Made by a program: the position numbers and the translations under genes. This document shows positions 5,487-10,686 of a stretch of 10,686 nt of DNA, one piece after another. Numbering within the stretch: the first letter of the stretch is position 1; the number at the start of each line of letters is the position of its first letter. Source of the DNA: CAXYVC01 sp964292295. GTDB taxonomy: Bacteria > Acidobacteriota > Holophagae > Holophagales > Holophagaceae. Location of the stretch: assembly GCA_964292295.1 (NCBI GenBank), contig CAXYVC010000094.1, positions 1 through 10,686 on the forward strand. Direction: 5' to 3'. The notes under the pieces are model-generated. The model did no database searches, had not been told where the DNA came from, and was given only the letters and a program-made list of their open reading frames with translations.

Positions 5487-7543
5487 TGGAACGCCGCCCC
5501 TTCAAGCTTGTCGCGCCCTATGCTCCTGCGGGGGACCAGCCGGAGGCCATCGTCCAGCTGGTGGAGGGCGTGCGGCGGGGCGACCGCCGCCAGACCCTCC
5601 TGGGGGTGACGGGCTCGGGCAAGACCTTCACCATGGCCAGCGCCATCGCGGCGCTGGACCGTCCGGCTCTCGTCTTCGCGCCCAACAAGACGCTCGCCGC
5701 CCAGCTCTTCAGCGAGTTCAAGCAGTTCTTCCCCGAGAACGCCGTCGAGTACTTCGTCAGCTACTACGACTACTACCAGCCCGAGGCCTACGTGCCGGAG
5801 CGGGACCTCTTCATCGAGAAGGACGCGGCCATCAACGAAGAGCTGGAGAAGCTGCGCCTCAGCGCCACCCGAAGCCTGCTCGAGCGCCGGGATACCCTCG
5901 TGGTCGCCTCGGTGAGCTGCATCTACGGCCTGGGTGACCCGACCTCGTACCTGGACCTTTCCGTTCGTCTCAAGGTGGGGGATGCCCGCGATCGCGCCAT
6001 GCTCCTGCGGGACCTGGTGGCCATCCAGTACGCGCGCAACCAGGTGAGCTTCGAGCCCGGCACCTTCCGCGTGCGGGGCGACGTCATCGAGCTCTACCCC
6101 GCCTACGAGGACGTGGCCTACCGCATCGAGCTGTGGGGCGACGAGATCGAGCGCCTCTCCAAGATCGACCCGCTCCGCGGCAAGGTCCTGGAAAAGCTCG
6201 AGGCCCTCACCATCTGGCCCAAGACCCACTACGTGACGCCCGAGGACAAGCTGAAGCGCGCGATCCGGGAGATCAAGGCGGAGCTGGAGGCGCGGGAGGA
6301 AGAACTCCGCGCGGCCGGGCGCATCGTGGAGCTCCAGCGCCTGCACCAGCGCACCGTCTACGACATCGAGATGATGCGCGAGATGGGCAGCTGCCCCGGC
6401 ATCGAGAACTACAGCCGCTTCCTGGACGGCCGGTCCCCCGGAGAGCCTCCCCACACGCTGCTGGACTACTTCCCCGAGGACTTCGTGCTCTTCATGGACG
6501 AGAGCCACGTGGCCACGGGCCAGCTGCACGGCATGTACAACGGGGACCGCAGCCGCAAGACCACGCTGGTGGACTACGGCTTCCGCCTGCCCGCGGCCCT
6601 GGACAACCGGCCTCTGAAGTTCGAGGAGTTCGAGGCCCGGGTGAAGCAGCTGGTCTTCGTGTCCGCCACGCCGGGGGAGTACGAGCTCTCCATGAGTGGC
6701 GGCGTGGTGGTGGAGCAGGTGGTGCGCCCCACGGGCCTCGTGGACCCGCAGGTGGAGGTGCGGCCCGTGGCCACCCAGGTGGATGACCTCCTGGAGGAGA
6801 TCCGGAGGGCGAAGGCCCGGGACGAGCGGGTGCTCGTGACCACCCTCACCAAGAAGCTGGCGGAGCAGCTGACGGCGTACTACCGGGAGGTCGGCGTGCG
6901 GGCGGAATACCTGCACAGCGAGGTGGACACCCTGGAGCGGGTGGAGCTTCTGAAGGGCCTTCGGCGGGGCGACTTCGACGTGCTCGTGGGCATCAACCTC
7001 CTGCGCGAGGGCCTGGACCTGCCCGAGGTGAGCCTGGTGGCCATCCTGGACGCGGACAAGGAGGGCTTCCTGCGCAACACCCGCAGCCTGATCCAGACCA
7101 TCGGGCGTGCCGCGCGCAACGTGAACGGGAAGGCCATCCTCTACGCCGACACCATGACCCGCTCCATGCGGGAGGCCATCGGCGAGACGGAGCGCCGCCG
7201 CGCCAAGCAGGTCGCCCACAACCAGGCCCACGGCATCACGCCCGAGACGGTGCGGAGGAACCTGGATGACGTGATGGGCGAGGCGCTGGCCCGGGAATTC
7301 GTGGGCGTGCCGAGGCCCGACGCGGCCGAGGAGCCGCTGCTCTACCTGCCCGACGAGGCCTTCGAGGCCGAGATGAAGGTCCTGGAGACGCGGATGCAGG
7401 CCCACGCCGGTCGCATGGAGTTCGAGCAGGCCGCCGAGCTGCGCGACCGCATCCTGAAGCTGCGCCGCGAGCGGCTGCTGGAGGGGGAGCCTGCCCCGGC
7501 GTCGCCGGCCCGGGCCGGACGCAAGGGGCCGACGCCGCGCTGA
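5486..7543 (+). CDS. uvrB: Excinuclease ABC subunit B
   Basis: This 685-residue helicase-like protein of nucleotide excision repair takes damaged DNA from UvrA2 and recruits UvrC. The Walker A motif GVTGSGKT lies at 40-47 (K46). The beta-hairpin that clamps the damaged strand is at about 92-113 (SYYDYYQPEAYVPERDLF). The Walker B-type DESH is at 338-341, motif III SATPG at 393-397, and motif VI QTIGRAARN at 537-545. The C-terminal UVR domain (about 626-661) is the UvrC-contacting coiled coil. A basic, proline-rich tail of about 20 residues follows. All key residues are present and the length is normal. The ATG overlaps the stop of the DUF481 gene by one base (TGATG) and has no independent strong Shine-Dalgarno, so it is probably translated by coupling. 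No LexA-type GAAC/GTTC or CTG/CAG palindrome was seen upstream. Confidence 0.97.
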   Translation: MERRPFKLVAPYAPAGDQPEAIVQLVEGVRRGDRRQTLLGVTGSGKTFTMASAIAALDRPALVFAPNKTLAAQLFSEFKQFFPENAVEYFVSYYDYYQPEAYVPERDLFIEKDAAINEELEKLRLSATRSLLERRDTLVVASVSCIYGLGDPTSYLDLSVRLKVGDARDRAMLLRDLVAIQYARNQVSFEPGTFRVRGDVIELYPAYEDVAYRIELWGDEIERLSKIDPLRGKVLEKLEALTIWPKTHYVTPEDKLKRAIREIKAELEAREEELRAAGRIVELQRLHQRTVYDIEMMREMGSCPGIENYSRFLDGRSPGEPPHTLLDYFPEDFVLFMDESHVATGQLHGMYNGDRSRKTTLVDYGFRLPAALDNRPLKFEEFEARVKQLVFVSATPGEYELSMSGGVVVEQVVRPTGLVDPQVEVRPVATQVDDLLEEIRRAKARDERVLVTTLTKKLAEQLTAYYREVGVRAEYLHSEVDTLERVELLKGLRRGDFDVLVGINLLREGLDLPEVSLVAILDADKEGFLRNTRSLIQTIGRAARNVNGKAILYADTMTRSMREAIGETERRRAKQVAHNQAHGITPETVRRNLDDVMGEALAREFVGVPRPDAAEEPLLYLPDEAFEAEMKVLETRMQAHAGRMEFEQAAELRDRILKLRRERLLEGEPAPASPARAGRKGPTPR

Positions 7544-7561
7544 GGGCTTCACTTCGTCAAG

Positions 7562-7594
7562 GGGCCGGCCTGCGGGAATTGCCGTGCCCGGCCC
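7562..7594 (+). repeat. Inverted repeat in the uvrB-S9 hydrolase gap
   Basis: GGGCCGG (7562-7568) and CCGGCCC (7588-7594) pair around a 19-base loop, 18 bases after the uvrB stop. No T run follows. It may be a weak terminator or a processing hairpin. The rest of the 90-base gap shows only the ribosome-binding site of the next gene. Confidence 0.35.
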
Positions 7595-7633
7595 GCTGGG
7601 GCACCCTGGAGACCTGCTTCCCGGAGTTCTGCG

Positions 7634-8653
7634 ATGCGGTGCACCCTCCCCCTCCTGATGCTTGCGGTTGGCGCGCTGCCCCTCGGTGCGCAGGAGGGGC
7701 TCGACGCCCGGTTGAAGCGCCTGGAGGCCCAGGTCGCCTCCCTCCAGGACGAGCTCGACCAGGTCCGCAAGTCGAGCGACGACAGCCTCTGGTGGCTGCG
7801 GCTCCAGGACGTGGCCGAGGTGGACAAGGTGACCTACGTGGGGCCGCCCAACCCGAAGGCGGAGGAGAGCTACGGCATCGTGAACGCCCGGCATCCCATG
7901 AAGATCCACAGCTACGTCTTCATCCCGAGGAAGCTGGACCGCTCCCGCAAGCATCCCCTCATCGTGCTGCCCCACGGCGGCGTCCATGGCGACTTCGGCA
8001 CCTACCACGTGCACATCGTGCGGGAGATGGTGGCGCGGGGCTACGTGGTGGTGGCGCCCGAATACCGGGGCTCCACGGGCTACGGCAAGGGCTACCGGGA
8101 TGCCATCGACTACGGCGGCCTGGAGGTGGACGACGTGGTGGCGGGCCGGGACTGGGCGGTGGAGGCGCTCCCCTTCGTGGATGGCGGACGCTGCGCCCTG
8201 GTGGGATGGAGCCACGGCGGCATGATCTCCCTGCTGGCGGCCTGCGACCACGCCGCGAAGTTCAAGGCGGTGTACGCGGGGGTGCCCGTGTCGGACCTGC
8301 TGGCGCGGGTGGGATACGCCGGCGAGGAATACCGGGACGACCGGGTGGTGCGCAGCATGTTCGGCAAGCTGCCCACCGAAGACGTGGACCTGGTGAAGCG
8401 GCGCTCCCCGGTCACCAACGTCCACAGGCTGAAGGTGCCCCTCATGGTGGTCTCCACCACCAACGACCGGGACGTGAACGTGGTGGAGGTGGAGCACCTG
8501 CTCACGGCGCTGAAGGCCGCGGGCAAGGAGGTGAACGCCAGGATCTACAAGGACGCGCCCGGGGGCCACAGCTTCGACCGCATCGACACCCAGGTGGCCC
8601 GGCAGGCGCGCCAGGAGATGTTCGCCTGGCTGGAGAAACAGCTGGGGAACTGA
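7634..8653 (+). CDS. Exported S9-family (prolyl oligopeptidase-type) serine hydrolase
   Basis: The protein has 339 residues. A signal peptide (1-19, ending LPLGA before Q20) is followed by a short heptad-like coiled coil at about 23-46 (LKRLEAQVASLQDELDQV). An alpha/beta-hydrolase domain then runs from about 90 to the end. The oxyanion-hole region is LPHGGVHGD (112-120). The strand and turn APEYRGSTGYGKGYRDA (141-157) is typical of S9 peptidases. The nucleophile is S193 in GWSHGG, the probable acid D278 (TTNDRDV), and the catalytic histidine H312 (GGHSF). There is no beta-propeller domain, so it is a bare catalytic domain and could be a peptidase or an esterase. GGAG lies 7 bases before the ATG. 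It converges with the secreted M64 peptidase, with 15 bases between the stop codons, so both may act outside the cytoplasm on peptide material. Confidence 0.8.
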   Translation: MRCTLPLLMLAVGALPLGAQEGLDARLKRLEAQVASLQDELDQVRKSSDDSLWWLRLQDVAEVDKVTYVGPPNPKAEESYGIVNARHPMKIHSYVFIPRKLDRSRKHPLIVLPHGGVHGDFGTYHVHIVREMVARGYVVVAPEYRGSTGYGKGYRDAIDYGGLEVDDVVAGRDWAVEALPFVDGGRCALVGWSHGGMISLLAACDHAAKFKAVYAGVPVSDLLARVGYAGEEYRDDRVVRSMFGKLPTEDVDLVKRRSPVTNVHRLKVPLMVVSTTNDRDVNVVEVEHLLTALKAAGKEVNARIYKDAPGGHSFDRIDTQVARQARQEMFAWLEKQLGN

Positions 8654-8668
8654 GGCGCGAACCGCCCG

Positions 8669-10054
8669 CTACCGTGCGTAGAGGGCGATGACCCTGCGGA
8701 TGGCCACCTGGCACGCGGCGCAGAAGGGTACCGCGTCCCGGGTGAACATGGTGCAGTCCGTCTGGCTCCGGTAGTAGCCCGTGGCCTCGTAGGCGGCCCC
8801 CTCGAAGGCGCCCACCTGGCCGCTGTGGACATCCGTGCCCAGGTGCTTCGTCTCGAAGGCCTCCTGCTCCCGGAAGAGGGCGTCCATGGCCGACTCGGGC
8901 AGCTTCCGCGCCCGGATTTCCCGCCGCCGCTCCTGGAAGGCGCGGCTGCGGGTCTCGTACTCGGCCTTCCTCCAGGGGGTGGGCAGGGGCACGCCGGGGC
9001 TCAAGACTTCCTTCCACTTGGGGTTCTTCGGATCCGCGGTGGCGTTGGGCTCCCAGGGTTCGATGCGCTCTGAGCCGGTCTGGTAGGCCACGTCGCTGGT
9101 GTAGTACTCGTCCGCCAGGCCGGCGAAGTGGTGCCCGAACTCGTGCACGAAGATGTAGGGGGCGTAGGCGTTGTCCGCGGCGACGGTGGCGTAGAGGCCG
9201 AAGATCCCGCCCCCGCCGTAGGTCTCGCCGTTCACCAGGATCTCCACGAACTCGTAGGGGGCGAAGGAGGCCGCGTCCCGCCAGGCGCGGTTGTCGAAGG
9301 TGAGCACGTAGCGCTCGCTGCGGAAGGCGTCGTAGGTGCAGCCCAGGGGCGAGCGGCGCTGGAGGCCGGTGGAAGGGCGGCTGATGCCCGATTCCCGGGC
9401 CGCGGGGCAGAGGCCCCACACGTTGAAGTCCTTCCGGTGCTCCCGGAAGGGCGCCCGGCTGAAGAGCAGCTCCGTCATGCGGCGGGCGTCCTTCTCGAAC
9501 TTCCCGCGTTCGGCTTCCGTGTAGCCGTCCCCGAGGATCAGGAGGTCCACCTTCCCGCTCGGATCTCCGTTGCGCTCCAGGGGGATGAGCGCCCCGGGAT
9601 CGGGAGGCAGGCTGCCGTCCACCAGCATGTCCTTCGGATCCACCTCGAAGGTCCACACCGGCGCGAAGCGGTTCTTCGGGTCCCGCTTTTCCAGGGTGAT
9701 GCGCACCGCGCGCTCCGGTTCCGGGAAGCGGAGGGATTCCCCGAAGCTGCGGGCGGCCTTCGTCGCCTCCTCCGTGGTTTCCCACTCCCCGTAGATGCTG
9801 CAGAAGCCACGGCTGTAGAGGGCCTTGCCGCTGGCGGCGTCCGAGACCGTGAAGCGGTACTTGCCCAGGTTGCTGTCATCCAGCGCCCTGGCGGGGTTCC
9901 CGGGCCAGGGCAGGGGCTCCCGCACCACGCGGTCCACACAGAAGAGCTCGGTCTTGGCGGTGCCGCTGTGGACGAAATCCACCCGCATCGTGCGGGGGGG
10001 GGCCGCGGCCCGGGCGGGAGCGGCGGAGAGGAGGAGGGGCGGGGGCCGGGGCAT
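8669..10054 (-). CDS. Secreted M64-family (IgA-peptidase-type) zinc metallopeptidase
   Basis: The protein has 461 residues. The zinc-binding motif is H304-E305-F306-G307-H308 with D315 further on (HEFGHHFAGLADEYY), the extended HExxH-type signature of peptidase family M64. LLILGDGYTEAERGKF (171-186) and the C-terminal TDCTM...FCAACQ segment (C434, C445, C448) also match the family pattern as I know it. The N-terminal domain (about 24-160) is a beta-rich region of unknown role. The ATG at 10054 has AGGTGA 5 bases upstream and gives a short signal peptide (MPRPPPLLLSAAPARA, cleavage near A16). The frame is open far upstream, but that is antisense to yhbY. A C9 tract lies in the signal-peptide codons. 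Family founders cleave IgA, but members in environmental bacteria have unknown substrates, so I infer only an extracytoplasmic peptidase. Confidence 0.85.
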   Translation of the reverse strand: MPRPPPLLLSAAPARAAAPPRTMRVDFVHSGTAKTELFCVDRVVREPLPWPGNPARALDDSNLGKYRFTVSDAASGKALYSRGFCSIYGEWETTEEATKAARSFGESLRFPEPERAVRITLEKRDPKNRFAPVWTFEVDPKDMLVDGSLPPDPGALIPLERNGDPSGKVDLLILGDGYTEAERGKFEKDARRMTELLFSRAPFREHRKDFNVWGLCPAARESGISRPSTGLQRRSPLGCTYDAFRSERYVLTFDNRAWRDAASFAPYEFVEILVNGETYGGGGIFGLYATVAADNAYAPYIFVHEFGHHFAGLADEYYTSDVAYQTGSERIEPWEPNATADPKNPKWKEVLSPGVPLPTPWRKAEYETRSRAFQERRREIRARKLPESAMDALFREQEAFETKHLGTDVHSGQVGAFEGAAYEATGYYRSQTDCTMFTRDAVPFCAACQVAIRRVIALYAR

Positions 10055-10132
10055 CGGGGTCACCTTGCGGACAGGATAGCGTCGGGCCTTCCCCTGGAGC
10101 CGCGTGCGACAATGGCCCCTGGAGTTTCGACC
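10055..10132. promoter_or_regulatory. Divergent control region between the M64 peptidase and yhbY
   Basis: The 78-base gap must carry both promoters. For the peptidase, TATCCT (minus strand, 10078-10073) is a -10 candidate with a leader of about 12 bases. For yhbY, the overlapping TAGCGT (10077-10082) is a poor candidate. No convincing -35 boxes were found. GGAG at 10121-10124 is the yhbY ribosome-binding site. Confidence 0.3.
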
Positions 10133-10432
10133 ATGCTCACGCCCAAGCAGCGCCAGTATCTCAAGGCCCAGGCCCATCACCTCAAGCCGGTGGTGCACAT
10201 CGGCAAGGCCGGCGTCACGCCCGCCCTGGCGGCGGAGCTGGACCAGATGCTGGAGAGCCTGGAGCTCATGAAGCTCAAGCTGAACCAGAACAGCTTCGAG
10301 GACCTCGATACGGTGGTCCAGGCCCTGGAGGCGAGGGTCGAAGGGCTGGTGCACGTCTGGACCATCGGACGCACGGTTCTGGTGTACCGCGCCAGCCGCG
10401 AGAAGGCGACGAAATACCCTTTACCCGCCTAG
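10133..10432 (+). CDS. yhbY: YhbY-family CRM-domain RNA-binding protein
   Basis: This 99-residue protein consists of a single CRM domain. The opening LTPKQRQYLKAQAHHLKPVVHIGKAGVT contains the RNA-binding GxxG loop (G24-K-A-G27), and the rest (ALAAELDQMLESLELMKLKL, then VQALEARVEGLVHVWTIGRTVLVYR) follows the alternating strand-helix pattern of YhbY. Bacterial YhbY binds precursors of the large ribosomal subunit and helps assembly. The ATG at 10133 has GGAG 8 bases upstream and begins the family-typical MLTPKQ. An in-frame ATG at 10112 would add seven residues without a good ribosome-binding site. It is divergent from the M64 peptidase gene and 40 bases upstream of the FHA-type gene, with which it may be cotranscribed. 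Confidence 0.93.
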   Translation: MLTPKQRQYLKAQAHHLKPVVHIGKAGVTPALAAELDQMLESLELMKLKLNQNSFEDLDTVVQALEARVEGLVHVWTIGRTVLVYRASREKATKYPLPA

Positions 10433-10472
10433 TCCCGGCGCCGATGGATAGAGGGTCGAACCCGGAGGCCAC

Positions 10473-10686
10473 GTGCCGTACCTGTCCTGGATGGAGGGGA
10501 CCCTGCTGCGGCGCCACCGCCTGGGGGAGCCCTGTCTCGTGGGCCGGGATGGCGACTGCGCGGTGGCGCTTCCTGCCGAGCCCAGCGTCTCCCGCCCCCC
10601 CGCGGCGGGTCTGGCGGGCGAGGCCGGGCCGTGGGGGGTGCGCGACCCGGGGGGCCGGGACGGGCCCTTCCTCCACGGGCTGCCCC
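10473..10686 (+). CDS. FHA-domain-like protein, partial (N-terminal 71 codons)
   Basis: Only the start is present and the gene runs off the right edge. The GTG at 10473 has GGAGG 4 bases upstream (10464-10468); an in-frame ATG at 10491 is the alternative. The visible part resembles an FHA fold: GR at 24-25 (CLVGRDGDCAVAL), SVSR at 38-41, then W54-GVRD-PGGRDGPF-LHG (54-69), corresponding to the conserved GR, SR-x-H and NG-x-x-x-NG blocks that read phosphothreonine. The histidine after SR is replaced (SRPPA) and the asparagines are D63 and H68, so phosphopeptide binding may be lost or altered. No signal peptide is seen. What follows the domain is outside the window; FHA domains are often fused to regulators or secretion components, and none can be chosen here. 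Confidence 0.5.
   Translation, partial: MPYLSWMEGTLLRRHRLGEPCLVGRDGDCAVALPAEPSVSRPPAAGLAGEAGPWGVRDPGGRDGPFLHGLP

Noticed and set aside
5225..8569. An 1114-codon open frame on the minus strand
   Set aside because: It is antisense to uvrB and the S9 hydrolase, both with complete family motifs. Its product is a low-complexity H/V/G/L/R-rich string with no domain, as expected when high-GC codons are read in reverse.
10055..10354. 100-residue N-terminal extension of the M64 peptidase
   Set aside because: It is antisense to yhbY. The ATG at 10054 has a good Shine-Dalgarno and begins a signal peptide.

Overview
The window comes from a high-GC Gram-negative-type bacterium. It encodes an outer-membrane beta-barrel protein and several exported proteins, and GC-rich third positions run through every gene. 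The gene content (two-cysteine DsrC with membrane redox partners, DUF481 barrel, M64 peptidase, compact housekeeping genes) is compatible with Acidobacteriota of the Holophaga/Geothrix type. That placement is a guess from general resemblance, not a computed assignment. No rRNA, tRNA, CRISPR array or transposase was seen. No stretch longer than about 300 bases lacks a gene; the longest gap is 1758-1908.

Left part (1-1757, minus strand): a tight three-gene operon reading leftwards. It encodes a DsrC protein with both C-terminal redox cysteines, a NarI/DsrM/TmcC-like b-type cytochrome membrane subunit, and a DsrK/TmcB/HdrD-like iron-sulfur protein cut by the window edge. Together they look like a membrane complex that exchanges electrons between the quinone pool and the DsrC thiol/disulfide pair. 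No sulfite reductase genes are visible. The 151-base leader carries a plausible promoter, a CRP/FNR-type palindrome, a 10-base C tract and a short upstream reading frame.

Centre-left (1909-4567): xerD (minus) is divergent from acpP-fabF (plus). The 70-base divergent gap holds a perfect 17-bp operator-like palindrome. acpP and fabF are separated by a strong UUCG hairpin, and fabF ends in a clear hairpin terminator.

Centre-right (4605-8653, plus): a DUF481 outer-membrane protein overlaps uvrB by one base, and then comes an exported S9-type serine hydrolase with a short N-terminal coiled coil.

Right (8669-10686): a secreted M64-type zinc peptidase (minus) converges on the S9 hydrolase with only 15 bases between the stop codons. 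It is divergent from yhbY (ribosome-assembly RNA-binding protein), which is followed by the first 71 codons of a gene with a degenerate FHA domain. Most of the window is housekeeping. The DsrC-centred redox operon and its leader are the part most worth attention.
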